Assembly: GCA_049325575.1 (NCBI GenBank)
Contig: JBMOLK010000186.1
Coordinates: 1-9,850 of the forward strand
Reading direction: 5' to 3'
DNA from: JBMOLK01 sp049325575
GTDB taxonomy: Bacteria > Bacillota > Clostridia > Acetivibrionales > Acetivibrionaceae
Length of the DNA: 9,850 bases
The notes beneath the pieces were generated by a model. The model saw nothing but the letters and a program-made list of their open reading frames with translations. It was not told the origin of the DNA and ran no database searches. A program made the position numbers and the translations under genes. Below are positions 1 through 6,910 of this stretch, in pieces; position 1 is the first letter of the stretch, and the number at the start of each line of letters is the position of its first letter.

Positions 1-238
1 GACTCAAGTTCTTGGCAACCGAAATGATTATTTCGTTTAATTAGAGGTCTGATTATTTAAATTGGAATATAAATCATTCAACTCGTATGTGAAAAAGTTA
101 CACGACAACTGTCTTGACAAACGGCGAAAGCCTCCAAAATTCCACTATATCAATTGATTAATTCCTACACATGTAAAACAATTTGTGGCCTTCTATAAGA
201 AGTGGAATACCAACACTCAATATGTAATCCTAATCATA
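1..238. other. Non-coding stretch downstream of the minus-strand array
   Basis: I see no credible gene here; all frames are interrupted by stops. There is a small perfect hairpin at 20-25/30-35 (CGAAAT, loop GATT). A GAAA-capped mini-hairpin GGC-GAAA-GCC lies at 123-132. An 8-bp inverted repeat ATTCCACT (139-146) / AGTGGAAT (201-208) flanks 54 bases. None has the T-run of an intrinsic terminator. The segment may be the remains of a mobile-element end, but nothing proves that. Confidence 0.4.
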
Positions 239-649
239 TTAAGCAATAGAAAATTCATATCCTATTGGCCATCTATTCTCATTAAAATTTATCGTATATT
301 CACCGTACACATCTTCGCAACTATCTCCATCAGTTCTAAAAGTAATTTTGAACCCTGAATGTGAAGACTGTTCTGGACCGTATGCATATTTCCCAAAATA
401 TAAACTTTTAACAACATATTCTTTATCCGTTGGTATTCCCCATTTATTTAATCGGTCTTTTGCTATACTCAATACTTCTTCGTAATGATTTTCTAAAGTA
501 TCAATAGCATAATTATACCATTTTTTATCTGGATTCAGTTCATTTCCTTGAATACTAATCTCTATATCAGAATTCTCTACACTATAAAGCCACCAACCAT
601 TATCTGGGGTTGACCTAAATTCATAAAACCTATATTTTTTTATTTCCAT
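239..649 (-). CDS. Hypothetical small acidic protein, last gene of the array
   Basis: I do not recognise this 136-residue protein. It is soluble, with no signal peptide or membrane segment. It is rich in aromatic residues (WWLY near residue 20, KKWYNY near 43, WPIGYEF at the end), alternates short beta-like stretches, and has one amphipathic helix around residues 48-70. A purine-rich AAGGGGG site lies about 8 bases before the ATG and supports the start. It is the most downstream gene of the co-oriented series and follows the DUF1877 gene after 52 bases. Its size, composition and position match the unnamed immunity-like proteins common in Firmicutes accessory arrays, but I cannot name a family. 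Confidence 0.75.
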   Translation of the reverse strand: MEIKKYRFYEFRSTPDNGWWLYSVENSDIEISIQGNELNPDKKWYNYAIDTLENHYEEVLSIAKDRLNKWGIPTDKEYVVKSLYFGKYAYGPEQSSHSGFKITFRTDGDSCEDVYGEYTINFNENRWPIGYEFSIA

Positions 650-701
650 CTATTGTCCCCCTTCAAAACAAACTTTCCATATGTACTTCCATTACAGTTC
701 A

Positions 702-1193
702 CTATTGGTCAACCGTAAATATGACATCTCTATTGCTTTTTGCAACATTCTCATAAAATTCCTTAATACTTTCAAACCATTCCCATGTATACTCAAAATC
801 CTCGTCATTTAGTTCTCCCTCATAATCATCAGTAATTTTGTTATATAAGTCCCGTAACTTTTCCTTACTTATTGATGAGATTTCTTTTGCAATTTCCTTA
901 ACCAAGTCATTATTTTTAAATGATACATAGTAATCTGGTTCAGTATTTAAAATTTCTCCACCGAAAATTACAGAATTTAAAGGTACTTTCCCACCAAACA
1001 GTTCAAGTTTCCCATCTGAAAAGCATCTATGTATTGCATCCCACGCCTTATCAGTCTCACATAACCAATCTTCATCCCATTCTCCCTCAATATTTTCTTG
1101 AATGTATTCAACCAATTCATTATCATTTTTGCAACTTCTTAATTTTTTTGATTCAGACTGTTCAATAGCAAAAAGTACTCCTCGACATGACAT
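702..1193 (-). CDS. DUF1877 (YfbM-like) family protein
   Basis: This 163-residue protein looks like DUF1877, whose founding member is E. coli YfbM. The N-terminus (MSCRGVLFAI) matches the family's conserved first strand. The family's W-D-x-I/L-H motif is seen as AWDAIHRCFSDG (about residues 50-61). It is followed by an FGGE segment near 77-80 and a 'YYVSFKNNDLV' stretch equivalent to the usual 'Y-L-T/S-x-E-V' region. The C-terminal half is helical and ends in a W/F-rich segment (EYTWEWFESIKEFYE). AAGGTGG lies 7 bases before the ATG at 1193. The biochemical function of DUF1877 is unknown. Members often occur beside immunity and toxin genes, so an immunity role is possible but unproven. It is soluble and probably cytoplasmic. 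Confidence 0.8.
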   Translation of the reverse strand: MSCRGVLFAIEQSESKKLRSCKNDNELVEYIQENIEGEWDEDWLCETDKAWDAIHRCFSDGKLELFGGKVPLNSVIFGGEILNTEPDYYVSFKNNDLVKEIAKEISSISKEKLRDLYNKITDDYEGELNDEDFEYTWEWFESIKEFYENVAKSNRDVIFTVDQ

Positions 1194-1244
1194 ATGTCAT
1201 CCACCTTTCTACCTGAAAATTAATTATTTTTATAATGAAAGAAA

Positions 1245-2186
1245 CTATTCCTTCCAAATAATATCTACTAAATCTATACTATACAGTTTGCTGCCTACTC
1301 TTAAAAGAAGCCGTGAACCTCTACAGTCAAAATTATCTGCTGCAATGATTTTATCATTTTCATCTGTAAAAGTAATGAGTCTCGTTTCTTTCAAATTACC
1401 ACCTTTTCCAAACTCAAACAAGCGGTATTCATCCCTCTTGTCATATCCACCTCTAAATAGAACATATCTGTCATAAATCAAAAACCCATCTGCACCTGAT
1501 AATTTAGGGTCAAAGTAATCAACTTTTTCACCTTTGATTTTCCCCAGAAGTAAATCAGTGTAGTAGTAAAACCAAACTTCATTGTCACTTACTACATTAA
1601 GAGCATAACAATCGCAAATAAAGTGACTATCAGTATTATTGTGAATGTAAATTGACTCTCCTTCCTGGTTCCATGAACGCAGGCCATATGAGCCAATAGG
1701 GTTATGCCAGCCATAGTTTCCAAATACCCCTTCATCAAAGTAACTTGTCCATATTACATTCTTGTCAGTTACCTTCATGTCCTGTATACCATCACCAAGC
1801 AGAAATTCTTTAATGAGATTACCGTTCAAATCAAATATCTTGCCATTTAAATCATACTTATTCCGACCGTAATATCTTGACCTTGCACAAGCAAGTAGCA
1901 GCCTGTCATTGCCTGTAGGCTGCACTAAATGATAGTTCCATTTTTTATTATCTATATTAACTGTATATACATTGTCCCATTGAACAATTAACACTTTATA
2001 ATTATGTAGTGTGGATGTTTGAATTTGCGGGAACATGCCGTTTATTCTTGAAGGAATATTGTTAACTGCCAAAATGTAATATCCATTATCAGCACCTATA
2101 GCTATGCACACAATTTTATACCCATCAAGATGTTCTTTTATGTCACAGACCATATTTGCAGGGTATGTAGCACTTTTAACAAGCAT
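1245..2186 (-). CDS. Hypothetical beta-rich (possibly propeller-like) protein
   Basis: I do not recognise the family. From the preferred start the protein has 313 residues. It is dominated by short hydrophobic strands ending in turns such as N-G, D-G, D-N, with repeating 'YDLNGKIFDLNGNLIKEF' and 'SDNEVWFYYYTDLLLGKIKGEKV'-type units. That pattern is typical of WD/SMP30-like beta propellers, but I cannot count blades with confidence. An in-frame start 30 bases upstream exists (2216). I prefer ATG 2186 because GGAGGTG (2191-2197) sits at ideal distance, and the upstream choice would overlap the end of the DUF2691 gene. There is no signal peptide. It lies 23 bases after the DUF2691 gene, probably on the same transcript. 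Confidence 0.75.
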   Translation of the reverse strand: MLVKSATYPANMVCDIKEHLDGYKIVCIAIGADNGYYILAVNNIPSRINGMFPQIQTSTLHNYKVLIVQWDNVYTVNIDNKKWNYHLVQPTGNDRLLLACARSRYYGRNKYDLNGKIFDLNGNLIKEFLLGDGIQDMKVTDKNVIWTSYFDEGVFGNYGWHNPIGSYGLRSWNQEGESIYIHNNTDSHFICDCYALNVVSDNEVWFYYYTDLLLGKIKGEKVDYFDPKLSGADGFLIYDRYVLFRGGYDKRDEYRLFEFGKGGNLKETRLITFTDENDKIIAADNFDCRGSRLLLRVGSKLYSIDLVDIIWKE

Positions 2187-2209
2187 AAAACACCTCCATA
2201 AAGTAAGTT

Positions 2210-2671
2210 TTACCAAACATACATTCGTGTTCTGGTATCACTTTCATCGATGTATTCTATTTCTTTATAACCTTTATCTTCAGTGTTTTCAAATAATTTC
2301 TCAACTATCACATCATTCTTACAATATATATCAATATAAACACTGTCAACAACTAACACAATCAATTGGCAGGTACTATTTATAAAATCTTGATAAGTAG
2401 AAATTTCAGAAATAGATACAGCATCTGGAAATGCTTTGAATTCTGCAAAAATCATTACATAATCATTGGAATTAATAATGTCTACAAAATCCTTTCCTTG
2501 AAGAATATTCTCATTAAATAACGATTTCCCGTTAAATTCTCCCCCACCTGATATATATATTTCATCACTATTGATATGCCAGTAATATAACCTACAGTCA
2601 ACTGGCTTAAGTATATCAGATATTAATCTTCCGTATCGGTTTGGAACTTTAAACCTCACTCCTCTTCTCAT
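2210..2671 (-). CDS. DUF2691 family protein
   Basis: This 153-residue protein matches the DUF2691 family known mainly from Bacillus. Recognisable features are the start MRRGVRFKVPNRYG, the segment 'LKPVDCRLYYWHI' near residue 20, 'DYVMIFAEFKAFP' in the middle, 'STYQDFINSTCQLIVLVVD' followed by a 'VYIDIYCKND' strand, and the end 'DESDTRTRMYVW'. The frame stays open 23 codons upstream to 2740, but GAGGAGAG just before ATG 2671 and the family's usual N-terminus favour the shorter form. The shorter form also leaves a 16-base gap after the DUF4085 gene rather than an overlap. Function is unknown. Co-occurrence with DUF4085 and DUF1877 suggests an accessory immunity-type role; that is inference. 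Confidence 0.82.
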   Translation of the reverse strand: MRRGVRFKVPNRYGRLISDILKPVDCRLYYWHINSDEIYISGGGEFNGKSLFNENILQGKDFVDIINSNDYVMIFAEFKAFPDAVSISEISTYQDFINSTCQLIVLVVDSVYIDIYCKNDVIVEKLFENTEDKGYKEIEYIDESDTRTRMYVW

Positions 2672-2687
2672 ACTTTCTCTCCTCAAT

Positions 2688-3557
2688 CTAATCCTCATTT
2701 TCTGGGTTATGCTTAAAAGAAATATGTTCAGCCGAAACAATAAATTCTACTAAATCCATATTCTCATTTTGAAGCAAGACATGCAATTCATATTTGCCAT
2801 TAACTTTGTATATTTCATCATAAAGCCACCATGAGTTTTGAAGTAATGCCTCTTGTTTTATTATCTTATAATTTTCAAACTGCATTTCACTTATGTCTGT
2901 AAAGCCTCCTGAATTATTAAATAGTACTGTTAAAAATTGTTCCGTCTGCTTTACCTCAATAATAGTACAATCGTGAAAGTTTATTTTTTCAACAATACTT
3001 CTGTCAAACGATTCCAATGCTTTTTTATAATATTTTTCATATTCTTTTATGGTTCTCTTTACAATCTTTTCATTATCCTCACAAAATCCATTTACATCGT
3101 CTATTACTTGTCGAGACGCTTTGTCTAATATAAAAACCCGAATATCTGCTATTTTTTTTAATATTTCTTCTGGCAGCAAATTTTTGATGTGCTCTTGGTT
3201 ATAAATAAACGCTTCCTGAAATTGCTTTGATGCTTTTTCCCTATCAAATGGTTCGGGTGGAATGTATGTTTCTTTTGCTGCTTCACGTTCTTTCTGATAT
3301 GAGGCTCTTAGTACTGATATTTCCTCTTCTGACATTTCCTCATTAAAAAAATCAGGGCTCATTTCTGCGGGATAAATATCATCAAAAGTACATGAAGCAA
3401 CTTCTTCCTGCAAAACCAGCCACTCCATCAATTTTTGATTGTATAGTTGTTGAAAATATTCCTCTGAGAAAGATTCTGCTTCTTCCTCTTCCTCTAAGAG
3501 CAGATGAGCACTAGTCTTTTGACACAACTCATACCATTCTTTAGTAAAGTAATTCAT
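2688..3557 (-). CDS. DUF4085 family protein
   Basis: This 289-residue protein looks like DUF4085. It begins MNYFTKEWYELCQKT, the family's characteristic opening, followed by an acidic run (EEEEEAE near residues 22-28) and 'SFSEEYFQQLYNQK'. The middle is a long helical, charged region (about 75-190) with possible coiled coil. The C-terminal third (about 195-280) is beta-rich, with 'FHDCTIIEV', 'NNSGGFTDI' and 'SWWLYDEIYKVNGKYELHVLL'. It is soluble, and its function is not known. The start is preceded by AAAGGAG. The gene ends 16 bases before the DUF2691 start, so the two are very likely co-transcribed. A possible attenuator hairpin precedes it at 3581-3612. Confidence 0.82.
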   Translation of the reverse strand: MNYFTKEWYELCQKTSAHLLLEEEEEAESFSEEYFQQLYNQKLMEWLVLQEEVASCTFDDIYPAEMSPDFFNEEMSEEEISVLRASYQKEREAAKETYIPPEPFDREKASKQFQEAFIYNQEHIKNLLPEEILKKIADIRVFILDKASRQVIDDVNGFCEDNEKIVKRTIKEYEKYYKKALESFDRSIVEKINFHDCTIIEVKQTEQFLTVLFNNSGGFTDISEMQFENYKIIKQEALLQNSWWLYDEIYKVNGKYELHVLLQNENMDLVEFIVSAEHISFKHNPENED

Positions 3558-3580
3558 TATTTTAATTTACTCCTTTACAA

Positions 3581-3612
3581 AAAGACCTTATTGTTTATAT
3601 ATAAAGGCCTCT
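3581..3612 (-). terminator. Possible intrinsic terminator or attenuator
   Basis: Read on the minus strand, AGAGGCCTT (3612-3604) pairs along nine bases with AAGGTCTTT (3589-3581), allowing two G-U pairs. The loop is 14 bases and a U-run follows (3583-3579). It lies in the 82-base gap after the gene at 3640-4209 and before the DUF4085 gene. It could therefore divide the array into two units or attenuate read-through. The long AT loop and the overlap of the U-run with the stem make it weaker than a textbook terminator. Confidence 0.4.
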
Positions 3613-3639
3613 AATTATAAGATTTTGAATTATTAGTTC

Positions 3640-4209
3640 TTATAACTCAAACCCATCAAAACGATATGTTTTGGTTTCTTCTTTATCAATATACCCCCAA
3701 AAAGTTTCCCTCCTATTTGGGTTTAATAGATAATCATGATAGCAAATACAATCTTCAGTATTAAACGTGAATTTGACATCTCCTTCAGCATATAAGATTA
3801 GTTCACACGCTCCATAAGGAAATGCTATAGTAACATCAAATATATATTCGTAGCAGTTTGAAGTAATTTTATCTATATTCCATTCTCTATTAAATGATAA
3901 TGTATCTCCGTTTCTATCCTTAAAGAACGTGTAGTCTCCTTTAACTTTCATATCTAATGGAGAAATACTTATTTTTCCACCAACAACATTTTTAAATTCT
4001 ATCTNNNNNNNNNNTAACAACTCATTTTTAGAAACATCAATATATTTATGCCAGTCAAAATTATCAGGGATAGAAGCACCCCAAATCTTAAATGCAAGAT
4101 TTTCAGGTAACTTAGTCGGTATATCAAAGAAAATTGTCTTACTGTCATAAAAATCAATAGATTTATAATCATCAAATACTTCTTTTGTTAAATCAACAGT
4201 TAGAATCAT
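3640..4209 (-). CDS. Hypothetical beta-rich protein interrupted by assembly Ns
   Basis: I do not recognise this protein of about 189 residues. It is beta-rich and acidic, with strands such as KTIFFDIP, KISISPLDMKV, YEYIFDVTIAFPYGA and VKFTFN, and has no membrane segment. GGAGGTTTTT precedes the ATG at 4209. Ten unknown bases (4005-4014) fall about one third of the way in, where four residues cannot be read. The frame is continuous on both sides if the gap is truly ten bases. If the run of N is only a placeholder, the real protein could be longer, shorter or broken. The gene follows the one ending at 4241 after 31 bases. Confidence 0.65.
   Translation of the reverse strand: MILTVDLTKEVFDDYKSIDFYDSKTIFFDIPTKLPENLAFKIWGASIPDNFDWHKYIDVSKNELLXXXXIEFKNVVGGKISISPLDMKVKGDYTFFKDRNGDTLSFNREWNIDKITSNCYEYIFDVTIAFPYGACELILYAEGDVKFTFNTEDCICYHDYLLNPNRRETFWGYIDKEETKTYRFDGFEL
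4005..4014. other. Assembly gap (10 N)
   Basis: There are ten consecutive undetermined bases inside the coding region of the gene at 3640-4209. The flanking sequences read in the same frame across a 10-base gap, which a placeholder would do by chance one time in three. Confidence 0.95.
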
Positions 4210-4240
4210 AAAAACCTCCGATTCTGCAGCATATCAATTA

Positions 4241-4657
4241 TTAATCCCACCATAAGTTAAACAGTTTATACCCTTCTCTAAGTGGTGAAATACGCTCATA
4301 TACTTTATCATTGTGGTCAACTTCGCCTACATCACTTGGAAATGCCTCTCCAAACCATTGATATATTTGCTTTTTATCAGCATTTGTCGAAATAAAAGCA
4401 GTATCAGAATAAGCACACTCATCTTCTATATCATTTATTAAAATCCAGATATCTTCAACATTTTCTTCTGCCATAATTCTCTTAAATATCAAATAAAATT
4501 CATTTACATCAATATCTTTAGTACATGCATTTGCCGCAAAAGAGCCCTTATCATTGTTTCCATCAAAAAAATCATCAATTGAAACCAAAACATCATTATC
4601 ATAAGGAGGTCCAACGCCACCTTGTTCTTCTATTTTTCTTAAAAGTTCTTCTTTCAG
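4241..4657 (-). CDS. Conserved hypothetical protein, probable CTG start
   Basis: The usual start choice would be TTG at 4588, giving 115 residues. The reading frame is open further upstream and encodes a sensible extension (LKEELLRKIEEQGGVGPPYD, then NDVLVSIDDFF). A strong GGAGG (4666-4670) lies 8 bases before an in-frame CTG at 4657, and no Shine-Dalgarno fits the TTG. ATT at 4663 is also in frame but only 2 bases from GGAGG. The full protein would be about 138 residues. It contains 'VSIDDFFDGNNDKGSFAAN', a central 'EDIWILINDIED' strand, 'SDTAFISTNADKKQIYQWF', and ends in LFNLWWD. From memory this resembles an unnamed widespread family with 'VSL(E/D)DFFEGN-D-GSI..N' and a terminal WWD. Function is unknown and it is probably cytoplasmic. 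Confidence 0.7.
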   Translation of the reverse strand: MKEELLRKIEEQGGVGPPYDNDVLVSIDDFFDGNNDKGSFAANACTKDIDVNEFYLIFKRIMAEENVEDIWILINDIEDECAYSDTAFISTNADKKQIYQWFGEAFPSDVGEVDHNDKVYERISPLREGYKLFNLWWD

Positions 4658-4675
4658 AGTAATTACCTCCTCGCA
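4655..4675 (-). promoter_or_regulatory. Ribosome binding site that sets the non-ATG start
   Basis: GAGGAGG followed by TAATTACT and then CTG, read on the minus strand. The 8-base spacing suits CTG 4657. No ATG, GTG or TTG lies in frame at this distance. This is the reason for extending the gene at 4241. Confidence 0.6.
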
Positions 4676-4758
4676 AGCAATTCAATTAATCTAAAAAAAC
4701 TCATTACTACATTTATTTATTAATTCCAATCAAAAATAAATGAATCCCATCTCACAGA

Positions 4759-5148
4759 TTATGATACTTTTATATCGCTTTTCTCTACTGAAATAAACTC
4801 AATTTTATTGCAATAGAAATTTATATTCTCACTTTCAATATCTCGTACCCAATATCGTGCAACACACCATCCGTCGTCTTTTACATCTAATATTGCAAAA
4901 AGACTAAGTTGAACTAATCCGCCTCTTGAAGAAAGGTCTAAATTTTGAACTTCATAAAACTTAAGCCTTAACTTATACTGGTTTCCGTCCATTGCAAATA
5001 TTACAAACCCTATATCCATATTAAATATATCTTCATAGTATTCATTTTTCTCCAAATCATAATGAATCTCACAAATATATTCAATATTAATCCAGGAAAA
5101 ATCTTTTAAGACTTTATTTATTGCTGCTAAGCACTCTTCTTGGGTCAT
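4759..5148 (-). CDS. Hypothetical small soluble protein
   Basis: I cannot name the family of this 129-residue protein. It starts with an amphipathic helix (TQEECLAAINKVLKDF), then alternates strands: YICEIHYDL, IGFVIFAMDG, YKLRLKFYEVQNLDL. A 'GLVQLSLFAILDVKDDGW' strand-turn follows, then 'WVRDIESENINFYCNKIEF'. The order of one helix plus an antiparallel sheet is common among small immunity proteins, but that is an inference from composition. It is acidic, with no signal peptide or membrane segment. AGAGGTG lies close upstream of the ATG. It is only 18 bases downstream of the gene ending at 5167, so the two are almost certainly co-transcribed. Confidence 0.72.
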   Translation of the reverse strand: MTQEECLAAINKVLKDFSWINIEYICEIHYDLEKNEYYEDIFNMDIGFVIFAMDGNQYKLRLKFYEVQNLDLSSRGGLVQLSLFAILDVKDDGWCVARYWVRDIESENINFYCNKIEFISVEKSDIKVS

Positions 5149-5166
5149 GGTTACACCTCTGAATTC

Positions 5167-5586
5167 TTAATCAATACTATATGGCTCCCTACAATCAAAT
5201 GCTTCAATATCAACGTATATTGGACTATAGTCATTCCTACTTTTTATTAATATCCATGAATAAGGGTTAATAGTATCGTCACCTATAATGGCCTCACAAT
5301 TGAGCGTTTCACAGAATTCTCCTACCTTATATATATCATGGTACAATTTCTTTTCCTTAGGTAAAAGAGATTGGTCTCTTAAATAAATACTTATACTAAA
5401 AGGAAATTCCGTCTTTGAAACCCAAGTTTGACATACTATACGGATACTATCACTTATAGTACCCTTAATATCATCTATATCCTTTACAATTAATATTTCG
5501 TTGGCTACCACTGGAAAAACAGTACATAATCCCTTTACTATTTTATTCTTGGTAAATATTCGGCTTATAATAATATCCTGCCACAT
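5167..5586 (-). CDS. Hypothetical small protein
   Basis: I do not recognise this 139-residue protein. It opens with a basic, hydrophobic stretch (MWQDIIISRIFTKNKIVKGL) that is too polar to be a clear signal peptide. Strand-like segments follow: FPVVANEILIVKDI, IRIVCQTWVS and FPFSISIYLRD. The C-terminus 'SWILIKSRNDYSPIYVDIEAFDCREPYSID' is strand-rich with acidic tips. It has four cysteines (residues about 21, 52, 93 and 132) without CxxC spacing, so zinc binding is not suggested. AAGGAG lies just before ATG 5586. The gene is 18 bases upstream of the gene at 4759-5148 and 81 bases downstream of the frameshifted membrane-protein gene. Confidence 0.72.
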   Translation of the reverse strand: MWQDIIISRIFTKNKIVKGLCTVFPVVANEILIVKDIDDIKGTISDSIRIVCQTWVSKTEFPFSISIYLRDQSLLPKEKKLYHDIYKVGEFCETLNCEAIIGDDTINPYSWILIKSRNDYSPIYVDIEAFDCREPYSID

Positions 5587-5667
5587 TATAAAAACTCCTT
5601 AAAGCATTAAGTTATTGTATGATATGCATCTTTAGCAATCATTTACACCAAATTATCCCAAAAATTA

Positions 5668-5975
5668 TTATTCCATAAATGCCATTGATATAATAATAAA
5701 CACACTAAGCACTAAAGATAGTCTGCTACCTATTTTTGAGCCGAAATCATTTTTGTGTTTTTTACCTATAAGCCATGCTGGTATTAAAAAATTAAAGAAT
5801 AGAAAATGGTATAATGTATTCCACTATTGCCATTAGACCAGGCTTCCAAGCCTATTAAGTTTAGAACTCTATCACCTAAGCAAATGTCTTTGCCAAATGA
5901 AAATGAAAATAGTATACCTAAAATGCATAATAATATCGAAATTATACCTTTCCCAATCCACTTATTTTCTCTCAT
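5668..5975 (-). pseudogene. Frameshifted small membrane protein
   Basis: From ATG 5975 (AGGAGATGAATA before it) the frame runs 63 codons to a stop at 5784. It enters the first part of a second hydrophobic segment and stops abruptly. The next frame continues directly with LIPAWLIGKKHKNDFGSKIG and a further hydrophobic helix ending in ISMAFME, with a stop at 5668-5670. One extra T in the run of six at 5786-5791 would join the two into a 102-residue protein. That protein would have three membrane helices (about 8-27, 53-70 and 84-101) and a basic loop. The break may be a real mutation or a homopolymer sequencing error. Family not recognised; it could be a membrane-type immunity protein. Confidence 0.7.
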
Positions 5976-6038
5976 TATTCATCTCCTAACCTAAGTGTCT
6001 AAAATAATCAGAAAAATCTGTTTTACATTATCAAGCAT

Positions 6039-6425
6039 TTAAACCTTTCTTGAAGCAGTAATTTTTCTTATCCGCTTTAAAATCCGCTTACCCTCATTAG
6101 GTTCAAAACGATTATCCAAAAACTCATTAACTTCCCGCAATCTTTTGGGTCTATATCCTGGACCACCACACCCACAAGAATGATAAGCAATACCTTCTTG
6201 ATATAATATCTCAACCTTTTTCCACTGTTTTATATCACTATGTTTTGGTGCTTTAAAGTCATGTCCCATGTTACTCATTGGTTTTCTGCATTGCGGACAT
6301 AAATATTTTCTATTTTTAACGTCCAGTTCTGATAATTCAACATCTGATTTCTGCTTATAAGACTTTCTACAATCAAAGCATGCGTAAATATCTTTATAAG
6401 GTCCATACATCGCATATCTACACAT
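6039..6425 (-). CDS. Zinc-ribbon protein of unknown function
   Basis: This protein has 128 residues from the preferred start ATG 6425, which follows GAGGTG at 6-base spacing. An in-frame start at 6446 lacks as good a site. Two CxxC knuckles are visible: CFDC (16-19) and CPQC (43-46), the arrangement of a four-cysteine zinc ribbon. A second cluster, HSCGCGG (82-88), could bind metal or stabilise the fold. The opening MCRYAMYGPYK, the 'MGHDFKAPKHSDIKQW' segment and the 'HSCGCGGPGYRP' segment are conserved in a family of unknown function I recall from Firmicutes and Bacteroidetes. The C-terminal 35 residues are strongly basic (RIRKITASRKV), which fits nucleic-acid binding. It differs in character from the acidic neighbours and may not be an immunity protein. 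Confidence 0.8.
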   Translation of the reverse strand: MCRYAMYGPYKDIYACFDCRKSYKQKSDVELSELDVKNRKYLCPQCRKPMSNMGHDFKAPKHSDIKQWKKVEILYQEGIAYHSCGCGGPGYRPKRLREVNEFLDNRFEPNEGKRILKRIRKITASRKV

Positions 6426-6538
6426 AACATTCACCTCTACTTTCACACTTAAAGGGAGTAAACATCTTAATTCATTATTCTTTGTTTTATTAAAAAACCG
6501 ATTCTCTTATATCCCTTCTTACTCAATTAGTAATAAAA

Positions 6539-6862
6539 TTATTCTCCTATCATTATATCATGCCGCCACCCTTTTTCAGCCAACCACTTAACTAATAACC
6601 CTTGAATTCTTAATCTATCTTCATGTTGGATAACTTCAACTTTTTGTTCTTTGATATAGTACCTTTTATCAATGTGCTTTGTTTCACCAAATACAAGAAT
6701 ATCAAGATAGTCACCCCCTGGCATCTCTGCATAAATTGGCACAATAGAAGTGTTTTCAACAAAATAAATTGTTGCTCCTCTACCATGACTTTTAAAATAA
6801 AAACCTGGCGTATGATAGTCTACTTTATCTTCCATAATATTTTTAAACACGTAATCTTCCAT
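6539..6862 (-). CDS. Hypothetical small protein
   Basis: I do not recognise this 107-residue protein. It has a central beta region (FYFKSHGRGATIYFVENTS, then IVPIYAEMPGGDYLDILVFG). A C-terminal amphipathic helix (DRLRIQGLLVKWLAEKG) follows, ending WRHDIMIGE. It has no signal peptide or membrane segment. AGGTGA lies 5 bases before the ATG. It is 48 bases downstream of the HEAT-like fragment and 113 bases upstream of the zinc-ribbon gene. The 113-base gap is the largest in the array and could hold a promoter for the next gene, but I see no convincing -35/-10 pair. Immunity-type function is possible by context only. Confidence 0.7.
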   Translation of the reverse strand: MEDYVFKNIMEDKVDYHTPGFYFKSHGRGATIYFVENTSIVPIYAEMPGGDYLDILVFGETKHIDKRYYIKEQKVEVIQHEDRLRIQGLLVKWLAEKGWRHDIMIGE

Positions 6863-6910
6863 ACTTTCACCTACTCATGAATCTTAAATGGTTATCTCAC
6901 TAAGTTCATC

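Noticed and set aside
114..151. TTGACA (114-119) as a plus-strand promoter
   Set aside because: No -10-like hexamer lies 16-18 bases downstream; the nearest TATAT is about 26 bases away and no gene follows on that strand.
920..1476. Plus-strand frames opposite the DUF1877 and beta-rich genes
   Set aside because: They are antisense to well-supported genes, rich in Ser/Leu/Phe/His as expected of antisense AT-rich DNA, and have no ribosome binding sites.
2104..2385. Plus-strand 93-codon frame
   Set aside because: It is antisense to the DUF2691 gene and the start of its neighbour; no supporting signal.
2937..3128. Plus-strand 63-codon hydrophobic frame
   Set aside because: It is a shadow of the DUF4085 gene; its hydrophobicity comes from antisense of Lys/Glu codons.
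6623..6880. Plus-strand 85-codon frame
   Set aside because: It is antisense to the gene at 6539-6862; no ribosome binding site.
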